NCBI GenBank assembly: GCA_963790325.1
Contig: CAWBNY010000003.1
Coordinates: 310,001-374,000, forward strand
Direction of reading: 5' to 3'
DNA: 64,000 nucleotides
From: JAXDMK01 sp963790325
Lineage (GTDB): Bacteria; Actinomycetota; Acidimicrobiia; Acidimicrobiales; AC-14
Shown here: positions 54,654 through 63,058 of the stretch, piece by piece
How the letters are laid out: the number at the start of each line of letters is the position of its first letter
How positions within the stretch are numbered: position 1 is the first letter of the stretch
The notes under the pieces: generated by a model
Told to the model about the DNA's origin: nothing
What the model saw: the letters and a program-made list of their open reading frames with translations, nothing else
Databases searched by the model: none
Translations under genes and position numbers: made by a program

Positions 54654-54988
54654 CGGGCGGGCCAATCGACCTGGCCACCGCCGAGGGGGCGGAGACGGTA
54701 CGGGCCCGGGTGATCGTCGACGCCGGCGGCCGCAACGCCCCCGTGGTCGCCCGCCTGGGCGCCCGGCGCCGGCGGACCGACCGCCTGGTGTGCGGCTGGG
54801 CCGGAAGGGCGCGACCGCCACCCGCACGAGCGGGGGGTCACCTACCTGGAGGCGGCGCCGACTACCAGAGGATGGTCGCCGCCGCCTGGCGCCGGTACCA
54901 GGCCGAGCTGGCGGACTGCTACCGGGCCGTTACCCGCTGGCCGAGGTCGCCGTTCTGGTCCCGGCGGACCACCGGAACTACGTCGTGA
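54654..54988 (+). pseudogene. FAD-dependent halogenase/monooxygenase remnant
   Basis: The + strand reads PIDLATAEGAETVRARVIVD, AGGRNAPVVARLGARRRRTD and, after a deletion, YQRMVAAAWRRYQAELADCY followed by RAVTRWPRSPFWSRR. The first part is the FAD-binding end strand and the last a typical RWPxSPFW C-terminal motif of flavin-dependent (tryptophan-halogenase-like) enzymes. The N-terminal FAD domain and the middle are missing, so only a decayed tail remains between the CAP and NAD kinase genes. Confidence 0.6.
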
Positions 54989-55748
54989 ACTGCTCCCGCA
55001 GGATGCGTTCCTCGAGGTTGTGGTCGGCGTCGAAGAGGATGCGGAGGTCGACGCTCGGGTCCTCCCGGACGTCGACCGACACCACGTTGCGGACCTCGAT
55101 GGTGTCGGCCACCGCGCTCACCGGCCGCTTCCAGTGCTCGATGGTCTCGAACCGGACCTTGGCCTTGGAGTCCAGCAACGCCCCCCGCCAGCGCCGCGGG
55201 CGGAAGGCGCTGATCGGGGTGAGGGCCAGCACCGACGCCCCGATGGGGATGATGGGGCCGTGGGCGGAGAAGTTGTAGGCGCTGCTCCCGGCGGGCGTGG
55301 CCAGCAGCACCCCGTCGCAGATGAGCTCCTCCACCCGCACCGTCTCGTCCACCGCGATCCGGATCTTGGCTGCCTGCCGGGTCTGGCGCAGCAACGACAC
55401 CTCGTTGATGGCGAGGGCGTCCACGCTGGCGCCATCGGCGCTGAGGGCGAGCATCCGCAGGGGGTGAAGGACGCTCAGCTCCGCCGCCTGCACCCGTTGC
55501 GGCAGCGCCTCCTCGGAGAACGTGTTCATGAGGAACCCGACCGTCCCGCCGTGCATCCCGTAGATGGGGGCGTCCACCGCCAGGAACCGGTGGAGGGACT
55601 CGATCATGAAGCCGTCGCCGCCGATGGCGACGATGGCGTCGGCGTCCTCGGGCTCGACGCTCCCGTAGCGGCGCTGGAGGTTCTCGAGCGCTTCCTGGGT
55701 ACCGGGCGCGCCGCTGACGACGAAGGCCAGGCGGAGGTCTACGGCCAC
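54978..55748 (-). CDS. NAD kinase
   Basis: A 256-residue ATP-NAD kinase producing NADP+. Signature parts: DADAIVAIGGDGFMIESLHR with the GGDG motif, IYGMHGGTVGFLMNTF and ATPAGSSAYNFSAHGPIIPI, which binds NAD. GTG 55748 overlaps the upstream acyltransferase stop by ten bases, so both are one operon with the LarA-like, ADH and acyl-reductase genes. Length is somewhat short for bacterial NadK (about 290), because the N-terminal region is compact. Confidence 0.88.
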   Translation of the reverse strand: MAVDLRLAFVVSGAPGTQEALENLQRRYGSVEPEDADAIVAIGGDGFMIESLHRFLAVDAPIYGMHGGTVGFLMNTFSEEALPQRVQAAELSVLHPLRMLALSADGASVDALAINEVSLLRQTRQAAKIRIAVDETVRVEELICDGVLLATPAGSSAYNFSAHGPIIPIGASVLALTPISAFRPRRWRGALLDSKAKVRFETIEHWKRPVSAVADTIEVRNVVSVDVREDPSVDLRILFDADHNLEERILREQFTT

Positions 55749-56647
55749 TCGCGGGACACGGGCGTCCGGCCCTGACCCTCGAGGGCCCACGCCCGCCGCC
55801 AGGCGCCCGCCTCCGGTCCGTGGAGCGACGGCGTGGCCCTGGCCGCGGCCCGCTTGCGGGCCTGCCACCAGTCGGTGCGCTGCTCGTCGGCCAGCATCGC
55901 CACCGCCGCCTCGATCCGCCCTGCGAACCGCCGGGAGCTCTCGCCTCTGCCGTCCACCCCTTTGTCGGGCCACATGGGCGAGCCGAACGTGACCCGCACC
56001 GGCGAGTCCTTGTCGATGGGCGCGGGCAGCTTCTCGCCTCGTTTCCACACCCGGCGGGTGCCCTCCAGGTGGACGGGCACCACCGGCCGGTTGCAGCGCA
56101 GGGCCAGGTAGGCGGCACCCCCCCGGAACTCGGTGGCCCAGCCGTCGGGGCTGCGACCGCCCTCGGGGAAGATGAGGATGCTCCACCCGTCGGCCAGGAG
56201 CTCGGCGGCCAGGTCGGCCGAGCGGCGGTCGACCCGGTTGCGCTCCATGGGGATGGCGCCGATGGTGAGGGCGGAGACGGCGCCCTTGACCTTGGTGGGG
56301 AAGAAGTAGTCGGCCGCCGCGGCCACGACCGTCCGGTGGCGCCACTTCTCGGGGATGGTGGCCAGCAGCAGCGTCGTGTCGAGGTGGCTGTTGTGGTTGG
56401 CGACCACGATCATGGGCCCGTCGAGGTCGTCGAGGCGGTCGAGGCCGGTGACCACCGGCCGGGCGAGGAGGTGGGCCGCCGGCCGGAGGATGTCGTCGAC
56501 GATCATGGCCCGGGCCACCCGGGCCGGGAACCTGCGGGCCCAGGCGGTGTCGTAGGCGGCACCGGTGTCGACCTCCACCGCCGGCCGGGGAAGGGCTGTG
56601 GGCCAGGTCGGCGGCCCCAACGGGAACTTGGGCCGGGGGAGCCTCAC
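55739..56647 (-). CDS. PlsC-like 1-acylglycerol-3-phosphate acyltransferase
   Basis: A 302-residue lysophospholipid acyltransferase-type protein with the block I motif VANHNSHLDTTLLLATIPEK (NHxxxxD), block III-like ILIFPEGGRSPDG and a later RPVVPVHLEGTRRV. It transfers a fatty acyl chain to a glycerol-phosphate or related lipid at the membrane. GTG 56647 is preferred over TTG 56674 because a GGGGAT lies upstream and the extra residues look random. Confidence 0.85.
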   Translation of the reverse strand: MRLPRPKFPLGPPTWPTALPRPAVEVDTGAAYDTAWARRFPARVARAMIVDDILRPAAHLLARPVVTGLDRLDDLDGPMIVVANHNSHLDTTLLLATIPEKWRHRTVVAAAADYFFPTKVKGAVSALTIGAIPMERNRVDRRSADLAAELLADGWSILIFPEGGRSPDGWATEFRGGAAYLALRCNRPVVPVHLEGTRRVWKRGEKLPAPIDKDSPVRVTFGSPMWPDKGVDGRGESSRRFAGRIEAAVAMLADEQRTDWWQARKRAAARATPSLHGPEAGAWRRAWALEGQGRTPVSREWP

Positions 56648-56723
56648 GTCGCAATCCCCGATTGATCCGCGCAATTACACGTGTGAGGGGGCAACTGCGC
56701 GAACTGTTCGACCAAGCTCACCG

Positions 56724-58307
56724 TCAGGTGACGTCGGCCAGGAGGATCGGCGGCGCGTGCAGATGGGTGATGGACGGATCGCGGCCGACGACGTCCTCCG
56801 CCATCTCCAGCGCGTCGCGCATGGTGGATGCCGGCTTGAAGCCCATCCGCCGCACCGCCTTGGGGTCGCCGCCGACGATGATGACCCCTCCGACGTGCTG
56901 CAACGCGTGGGCTCCCCAATACCACATGTAGAAGGCGTGGACCCCGTGGTAGGCGTAGGAGTTGCGGTACAGGTGGATGTACCACGGGTCGTTGGCGAAG
57001 TCCTCCTCGAACTTCTTCTCGATCTCGAGGGGGTCGGTGGTCTCGGCCAGGACCTGCTCGAAGAAGTCGATGTAGCTCGGGTGGTGGACGGGGTGGAACT
57101 CCCACCGGGTGGGGTGGCTGAGGATGACCACGCCCCCCTGCCGCACGAGGGGCTTGCCCCGGTAGAGGTTGAAGAAGTACCCGAGGCCGAGGCACATCAC
57201 CAGCAGCGGGTTCATGATGGAGTTGACGTTGTACGGCCCGATGTAGGGCAGGCCCATGGTGAGGATGTCGGCCTGGCCGTCGATCGGCACGCAGTGCTGG
57301 CGGTGGACCTCGGCCAGCGTGAGCCGGTGGACCGCCTCCACCTCCCCCGCCTGCACGCTCGTCATCTTCTGGGGCGACTTGATCCCGTGCATGATCTTGC
57401 GGGCCAGTGCCGGCGGGCAGGCCTCCAGGCTCTTGGCCGTGGCCAGGTAGGACGCCCGGTCTCGCAGCGACCACTCCCACTCCCGCTTCTGCAGGAACCC
57501 GAACTGGCTGGGGAACGTGTCGCTGTTGAGGGTGGTCTCGATCTGGAAGACCTTCAGGCTCTGGGCCAGGACCCGGCCCATGCGCCAGGTGGCGTTGTGC
57601 AGCTCGGAGTGCGGCGGGTCCATGAACGACCGGCTGTGCTGCATCCCGACCACGTTGTGGTGGACCTTCAGGCTCCGGTAGGAGACGAGGCCGGTCATGG
57701 TGGACTTGTGGCCGCCGTCCATCGCCACCAGGTTGATGTTGACGTAGACGAGCAGGTCGCTGGTGGCGGCCCGCTTGTTGACCTCGACCACCTCGCCCTC
57801 GGCCGTCTCCCCGACGACGATCAGGTTGTCGTGGTCCTCGGCGTCGTGCTGGAGGAGGGCGCCGTGGGGGGCGAAGGAGTCGTAGACCCTGTCGCCGAGC
57901 ATGTGCCGGAGCTCGGCCTCGGTGGCCCGCCGGTGGAGGCCGTGGGCGGCGATGAGCACGACGTCGTCGACACCGGCCGCGGCCGCCAGCTCGAGGACCG
58001 CCTCGATCACCCGCTGGCGGTTGTCGGGGCCGACCATCGGGGGGAGGGGCACCGCCTCGTTGTCGAAGGCGATGGTGAGCTTCATCCCGGGGTGGAGGAG
58101 GGCCCGGAGGGGCTCGCTGTCGCCCTGCGGGTGCTCGAGGGCGTCACGGATGGCGCCGTCGGGGTCGACGAGGGGAACGACCGGCTCGGCCGGGTAGATC
58201 ACCCGGCTCCCGGCAGGGAGCTTCTCCAGCCGAAACCCCTCGCCGTGGTGGAACATGATCGGAGGCGTCGACCGGTCGACCTCCAACACGAACCCGGGCC
58301 TGCTCAC
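56724..58307 (-). CDS. LarA-like (DUF2088) nickel-racemase-type protein
   Basis: A 527-residue protein related to lactate racemase LarA. It carries AAHGLHRRATEAELRHMLGD and NLVAMDGGHKSTMTGLVSYR, matching the regions that in LarA bind the nickel-pincer cofactor (His residues and a Lys). True LarA needs LarB, LarC and LarE to make the cofactor; none are in view, and many LarA-type proteins act on other 2-hydroxy acids. GTG 58307 is chosen because AGGAAGG lies just upstream. It sits 163 bp after the ADH, with hairpins between. Confidence 0.75.
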   Translation of the reverse strand: MSRPGFVLEVDRSTPPIMFHHGEGFRLEKLPAGSRVIYPAEPVVPLVDPDGAIRDALEHPQGDSEPLRALLHPGMKLTIAFDNEAVPLPPMVGPDNRQRVIEAVLELAAAAGVDDVVLIAAHGLHRRATEAELRHMLGDRVYDSFAPHGALLQHDAEDHDNLIVVGETAEGEVVEVNKRAATSDLLVYVNINLVAMDGGHKSTMTGLVSYRSLKVHHNVVGMQHSRSFMDPPHSELHNATWRMGRVLAQSLKVFQIETTLNSDTFPSQFGFLQKREWEWSLRDRASYLATAKSLEACPPALARKIMHGIKSPQKMTSVQAGEVEAVHRLTLAEVHRQHCVPIDGQADILTMGLPYIGPYNVNSIMNPLLVMCLGLGYFFNLYRGKPLVRQGGVVILSHPTRWEFHPVHHPSYIDFFEQVLAETTDPLEIEKKFEEDFANDPWYIHLYRNSYAYHGVHAFYMWYWGAHALQHVGGVIIVGGDPKAVRRMGFKPASTMRDALEMAEDVVGRDPSITHLHAPPILLADVT

Positions 58308-58423
58308 CGCGACCTTCCTGTGAATCCCGACGCCGTCGGCCGCCAACGCCGCCGGGTGCGGCCTGCGCCGGCGGCCGGCCGATGAGCCTTCAGCACGGAG
58401 ATCGCCGGCTCTGCCGGCGGCCG

Positions 58424-58459
58424 GAGTTCCTCGGAACTCGCCGAGGAAGCTCCGCTTCC
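58424..58459 (-). terminator. Twin hairpins between ADH and LarA-like genes
   Basis: Two perfect short stem-loops stand side by side: GAGTTCC-TC-GGAACTC (58424-58439) and GGAAGC-TCC-GCTTCC (58445-58459). They lie just after the ADH stop, before the LarA-like gene on the same strand. They may end or attenuate transcription; no U-run follows. Confidence 0.5.
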
Positions 58460-58470
58460 GAAGGCGACAT

Positions 58471-59658
58471 TCATCGACGCTTCTCTCCTCGTAGGTCGAA
58501 GACCACCTTGACCGCGCCCCGGGATCCGGCGTTGGCGGCGTGGTCGATGGCCTCACGGTAGCGGTCGAGGGGGTAGCGGGCGGAGACCAGGCGGCCCAGG
58601 CGGGCATGCTCGACCAGGTCGAAGGCAAGGTCGAACGTGCGCCGGGGCTCGCCGTCGAAGGACTCCGTCCCGTAGGCGTAGGAGCCCCGCACCCCGATCT
58701 GGCGGTGCCACAGGGGGGTGAGGTCGACGGTGACCGTCGACGGCATGCCCAGGAGGATGACGTCGCCCCCGGGGCGGACGACGGCCAGCGACTCCTCGAT
58801 GGACTTGGCGCTGCCCACGCAGTCGACGACCACGTCGACCCCCCCCGACAGGCTCATCCCGACCTTGAGCGAGCGGGTGGCCCGGCGCACCAGGCGGCTC
58901 GTCCCCCGGGGTTCGACCACCACGTCGGCGCCCAGCTCGCGAGCCCAACGGCGCTGCTCGGGGTGCTTGGCGGTGGCGACCAGGGTGCCCGGCGTGCAGT
59001 ACCGGCGGAGGGCGGCGATGGCGCACAGCCCGAGGGTGCCGGCCCCGAGCACCAGCACGGTCGAGCCCTCCACGCCCATCACCCCGTGCACCGCGCAGGC
59101 GGCCGGTTCCACCATGACCGCAGCGTCGTCGTCGAGGCGGTCGGGGACGGGATGGATCTGGCTCTCGTGGGCCACCAGCGACGTCGACCAGCCGCCCCCC
59201 GTGTCGTGGCAGTACCCGGTCTGCAGCCCCGCCTTGAGGTGGCCGAAGGCGGTGCGCTCGCAGTTGTCGGTCCGTCCGACGACGCACTCCCGGCACGGCG
59301 GGTCGACGGCCCGGGCGGCACAGCCCAGGACCGGCTCGATGACCACCCGGCGACCACCCTGTCCATCGCCGCCGTCACCGTCGAGGTCGGCCACGATCTC
59401 GTGGCCGAGGACGAAGGGGAACGACACCAACGGTTGGAAGTAGGGCGACGACCTCCCGTCGACGGTGGCCAGGTCGGACCCGCAGATCCCGGCCAGGCGG
59501 GGCCGGACCCGGTGCCAGCCCGGCCCCGGCAGCGCCGGCTCGTCGATGTCGACCAGGGAGACGGGGCCGAGCTTGGCCCCGAGTCCGGGCGCCAGCGAGC
59601 CCGCCACCTTGGCCAGCCCGTAGCGGGGGAGGGAGTCGACCACCTGGATCGCCTTCAT
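58471..59658 (-). CDS. Zinc-dependent alcohol dehydrogenase family protein
   Basis: A 395-residue MDR protein. It has RLAGICGSDLATVDG with the catalytic Cys, LGHEIVADLDGDGG (the GHE motif), an additional Cys cluster (PPCRECVVGRTDNCERT) for structural zinc, and the Rossmann TVLVLGAGTLGLCAIAALR. It would oxidise or reduce an alcohol/aldehyde pair with NAD(P). It starts at ATG 59658, 13 bp after the acyl-reductase/HAD gene, so the aldehyde made there is a plausible substrate. Confidence 0.85.
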   Translation of the reverse strand: MKAIQVVDSLPRYGLAKVAGSLAPGLGAKLGPVSLVDIDEPALPGPGWHRVRPRLAGICGSDLATVDGRSSPYFQPLVSFPFVLGHEIVADLDGDGGDGQGGRRVVIEPVLGCAARAVDPPCRECVVGRTDNCERTAFGHLKAGLQTGYCHDTGGGWSTSLVAHESQIHPVPDRLDDDAAVMVEPAACAVHGVMGVEGSTVLVLGAGTLGLCAIAALRRYCTPGTLVATAKHPEQRRWARELGADVVVEPRGTSRLVRRATRSLKVGMSLSGGVDVVVDCVGSAKSIEESLAVVRPGGDVILLGMPSTVTVDLTPLWHRQIGVRGSYAYGTESFDGEPRRTFDLAFDLVEHARLGRLVSARYPLDRYREAIDHAANAGSRGAVKVVFDLRGEKRR

Positions 59659-59671
59659 GGCCGGACGACCT

Positions 59672-62023
59672 TCACCCGTCGCCCCCGACCAGGCGCGGCG
59701 CGAGGGGCAGCAGGCCCTGGGCCCCGCCCTTCGACTTCGTCCACTGCTCCACGTGCCAGCCCCGCTTGCGGGCGATGGCCGCCAGCTTGGGCTCGGCGTT
59801 GACCGCCACGGGGTGTCCGACCGCCTCCAGCATGGGAAGGTCACTGGCCGAGTCGGCGTAGGCGATGGACTCGGACAGCGACAGCCCCTCGGCCTCGGCG
59901 TAGTCGGCCATGAGGAGCGCCCTCGCCTCGCCCGTCGGGGGGGAGTCGAGGAGCTCGCCGGTGAAGCGCCCGCCCCTCTCCACCAGCCGGGCGCACACGA
60001 TCTCGTCGAACAGCGGTCGCAACGGCTCGACGATGAAGTCGAGGGAGCCGGTGATGAGCAGGGTGCGGTGGCCGAGCTTCTGGTGCTCCCGCACCCGGCG
60101 GAAGCCGTCGGGGAACGACTTGGTCAGCAGGAGGTAGCTGAACAGCTGCTTGGCGTCCTCCCGCAGCTCCTCGGCGGGGGCGTCCTCGTAGCGGCGGTAG
60201 AAGTGGCGCAGGAAGTCGCCCCGGTCCTTGCGGTCGAGAGAGAGCAGCCCCGGCGCCTGGGAGAGCATGCGGGCCACGAACGCGGGCCGGTCCTCGTCGG
60301 GCTGGTGGCGGGTGGCCAGCCATGAGTAGCTCTCGACCACGTTGGACGCGATGAGGGTGTTCTCCAGGTCGAAGGCGGCGATGTGGCGGTGGGGGGACAG
60401 CACCGCCCGCTTGCCCCGTTCGTACCGGGACAGCCCCTCCCGGCCTCCGCCGGTGGTGCGCACCCGGGCCTGCCTGACCACCGACGGCATGTGCCCTTCC
60501 TGGACGTAGGTCCGCCAGTCGATGACCGTGGTGTCGAAACCGAAGTCGGCCTGGTCCTGCGCCGGCAGCTCCTCGAACAGGGCCCGCAGCCGGCGATCGT
60601 CGAAGACGGCCTCGGTCTCGGCGTAGGCCCCGTAGAGACGGACGTAGTCGAAGGCCCGCTCGCCCAGGTTGCGGCGCTCCTCCAGCCGGCCGCTGATCTC
60701 CGCCTTCTCCCCCCGTATGGGGAGGTTGCCGACCAGCTTCTCGGCCGCGGCCAGGAGCTTGATGCCCCGCTCCAGCTGCTTCTGGGCCCGTCCCCGGCGG
60801 GAGAACTGCCAGGGCGTGACGACGATGGGCTGGCCGTGGGTGTCGTAGAGGGGGTTGGCCTGGTAGTACTCCCGGACCAGGTCGACCAGCATCCGGTACT
60901 TGAGGGGGTTGCGGTTGCCGGTGGCGACCTGGACGACGTCGCCCGATTGCCGGGGTGTGTCGGGCACCGGGCCCCGGGCCGCCACCGCGATGATGGCGGC
61001 CACCACCAGATCGACCGGGATGACGTCGATGATGCCCTCGGGGATGCCGGGGAACTCCTTGAGCAGGCCCCGGCCGTAGGAGATGATCACCGGCTCCGCC
61101 ATCCGGAAGCCGCGGATCCAACCCGGTGCCGGCTCGGCCAGCGCCGATTCGATGATCGACGGCCGGACCACGCTCACCGGCACGTCGCCCTTCGTCTCGT
61201 GCACCGCTCGCTCGGCGAGCGACTTGGTGTAGGCGTAGGCATCGGGCCAACCGAGGGCCTTGGCCCGCTGGCGGCCGGCCTCCACCATCCGGTCCGACAG
61301 CCACGCCTCCCGTCGCTTCTCCGACTTGGCCGCCAGAAGGGGCGGTCCGGCCGCCCCCAGCTCGTCGCGGGCCTCCTTGCCGAACCGGGCCAGGAGCTCG
61401 GGGCGGCGGCTCTCGGCGTCGGCGTCGGCCCGGGTGCGACGGGCAGCCTCGACCTCGGCCCGCCAGTCGACGTCGGTGCTGAACGGGGTCTCGTTCAGGG
61501 GTGCCTCGGGCGCCAGGCCTCGGCGGCTGCCGGCCACGTAGGCGGTGGACACGGTTATCAGGTGGGCCGGGGGCCGGCCGGCGGCGGCGCCTGCGTCCCT
61601 CACCGCCTCCAGCACCCGGAGGGGTCCGACCAGGTTGACCTCGACCGCCGCGTCCAGGGGGGAGTCGAAGCTCACCCGGGCCGCGGAGTGGATGACGGTG
61701 GTGCAGGAGGCGAACGCGGCCCGGCCGGCGTCGTCCATCCCGAGGCCGTCGACCGACACGTCGCCGGCGATGACGGTGACCCGGCGGGCGACCTCGGCGT
61801 CGAAGGTGGCGCCCCACTGCTCCCGGAGGCGGGCGAAGGCGTCGTTGCCGAACAGCTCCCGCCTGGCCCGGGCGGCGGGGCCCGTCCGGCGCCCACCCCG
61901 GATGAGCAGCACCAGCTCGCAGCCGGGGACGCAGCGCAGCAGGCGCTCGACCAGGGCGGTCCCGAGGAAGCCGGTGGCCCCGGTGATGCCGATGCGCTGG
62001 CCGGCCAGGGCCTCTCTGATCAC
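59672..62023 (-). CDS. Fused acyl-CoA-reductase-like SDR and HAD-IB phosphatase
   Basis: A 783-residue two-domain protein. The N-terminal ~530 residues form an extended SDR of the fatty-acyl reductase type (GQRIGITGATGFLGTALVER, Tyr/Lys in DAYAYTKSLAERAVHE, VSVVRPSIIESALAEPAPGW). The C-terminal ~230 residues are a HAD-IB hydrolase (IAAFDLENTLIASNVVESYS, TLLITGSLDFIVEPL, IAYADSASDLPMLEAVG). In motif I the usual DxDxT is DLENT, so the second Asp is Glu. The first half may reduce an acyl-thioester, the second act on a phosphate ester. First gene of the leftward lipid-type operon. Confidence 0.82.
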   Translation of the reverse strand: MIREALAGQRIGITGATGFLGTALVERLLRCVPGCELVLLIRGGRRTGPAARARRELFGNDAFARLREQWGATFDAEVARRVTVIAGDVSVDGLGMDDAGRAAFASCTTVIHSAARVSFDSPLDAAVEVNLVGPLRVLEAVRDAGAAAGRPPAHLITVSTAYVAGSRRGLAPEAPLNETPFSTDVDWRAEVEAARRTRADADAESRRPELLARFGKEARDELGAAGPPLLAAKSEKRREAWLSDRMVEAGRQRAKALGWPDAYAYTKSLAERAVHETKGDVPVSVVRPSIIESALAEPAPGWIRGFRMAEPVIISYGRGLLKEFPGIPEGIIDVIPVDLVVAAIIAVAARGPVPDTPRQSGDVVQVATGNRNPLKYRMLVDLVREYYQANPLYDTHGQPIVVTPWQFSRRGRAQKQLERGIKLLAAAEKLVGNLPIRGEKAEISGRLEERRNLGERAFDYVRLYGAYAETEAVFDDRRLRALFEELPAQDQADFGFDTTVIDWRTYVQEGHMPSVVRQARVRTTGGGREGLSRYERGKRAVLSPHRHIAAFDLENTLIASNVVESYSWLATRHQPDEDRPAFVARMLSQAPGLLSLDRKDRGDFLRHFYRRYEDAPAEELREDAKQLFSYLLLTKSFPDGFRRVREHQKLGHRTLLITGSLDFIVEPLRPLFDEIVCARLVERGGRFTGELLDSPPTGEARALLMADYAEAEGLSLSESIAYADSASDLPMLEAVGHPVAVNAEPKLAAIARKRGWHVEQWTKSKGGAQGLLPLAPRLVGGDG

Positions 62024-62086
62024 CCTCTTTCTTTAGTCGACGGCCTCGGCGAACGCTCATCCGCAGTCGTGACAGGCTGGCGAGCG

Positions 62087-63058
62087 ATGAGTTGTGAGGC
62101 CCGCGACCTGGTCTGCAAGACCCTCCACCGGCTGGGTTTGGAGGGATCGGCGGCCGACAACGTGGAGTCCCTCATCGAGGGACCGTTCAAGGCGGCGATC
62201 ATCCTGGTGGCGGCGGCCGTCCTCAGCCGTTTCGGCGGCCGGCTGGCGCTGCGCATCGTCACCCGCCTGGGGCGGGCCAACCCCCTGGCCGAGCGGTCGG
62301 CCCGGGCCGCGCAGCGGACGGTCACCTTGGCCAGCGTGGCCGCCAGCACCCTGCGGGTGGCGATCTGGACCGCGGCCGGTCTCCTGCTGGCGAGTGAGGT
62401 CGGCCTCAACATCGGGCCTCTCCTGGCCGGGGCCGGAATCGTGGGCCTGGCCCTCGCCTTCGGTGCCCAGAGCCTGGTGAAGGACTTCGTGTCCGGGTTC
62501 TTCATCCTGGCCGAGGACCAGTACGGCGTGGGTGACCTGATCACGGTGGGGCCGGTGAGCGGCACCGTCGAGGAGGTCAACCTGCGGGTGACGTCGATCC
62601 GGGCCAACGACGGCACCCTCTGGTTCGTCCCCAACGGCGAGATCCGCATGGTCGGCAACGCGGCCAAGGACTGGGTCAAGGCGGTGGTCGACGTGGTCGT
62701 CAACCGGGGCGCCGACCTGGCCCGGGCCATCACCGTCATCACCGAGGAGCTGGCGGCGATGTCGGCCGACCCGGTGTGGACCGAGGTCCTGCTGGAGGAG
62801 CCGGAGGTGCTCGGGGTGGAGTCGATGGGCACCGAGGGGGTCACGGTGCGGGTCGAGGTGCGGACCGCCCTCGGCAACCGGGTGCGGGTGGCCCGGGAGC
62901 TGCGGACCCGCATCACGTCTCGCCTCTACCGCGAGGGGATCTCCATCCGTCAGGACCCGGAGGCGCCGGCCTCGTCCCGGGCCGACCGGTCGCCTCCGCT
63001 CACGTCGTCGCCACCGGAGGAGCCACCCTCGGCGAACGAGGTGCTGCCGCCGGCCTGA
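62087..63058 (+). CDS. MscS-type mechanosensitive ion channel
   Basis: A 323-residue membrane protein with three N-terminal helices (about residues 25-130), the last being the pore helix AGAGIVGLALAFGAQSLVKD with FVSGFFILAEDQYGVGD, followed by the MscS beta domain (TVGPVSGTVEEVNLRVTSIR, LWFVPNGEI). It releases solutes under hypo-osmotic stress. ATG 62087 follows a short gap from the divergent acyl-reductase gene. The C-terminal 35 codons, a Pro/Ser-rich tail, overlap the convergent glycosyltransferase gene by 109 bp. Confidence 0.9.
   Translation: MSCEARDLVCKTLHRLGLEGSAADNVESLIEGPFKAAIILVAAAVLSRFGGRLALRIVTRLGRANPLAERSARAAQRTVTLASVAASTLRVAIWTAAGLLLASEVGLNIGPLLAGAGIVGLALAFGAQSLVKDFVSGFFILAEDQYGVGDLITVGPVSGTVEEVNLRVTSIRANDGTLWFVPNGEIRMVGNAAKDWVKAVVDVVVNRGADLARAITVITEELAAMSADPVWTEVLLEEPEVLGVESMGTEGVTVRVEVRTALGNRVRVARELRTRITSRLYREGISIRQDPEAPASSRADRSPPLTSSPPEEPPSANEVLPPA

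Noticed and set aside
60383..62086. Extended upstream part of the frame leading into the MscS gene
   Set aside because: It lies antisense to the acyl-reductase gene; MscS similarity starts only after ATG 62087.
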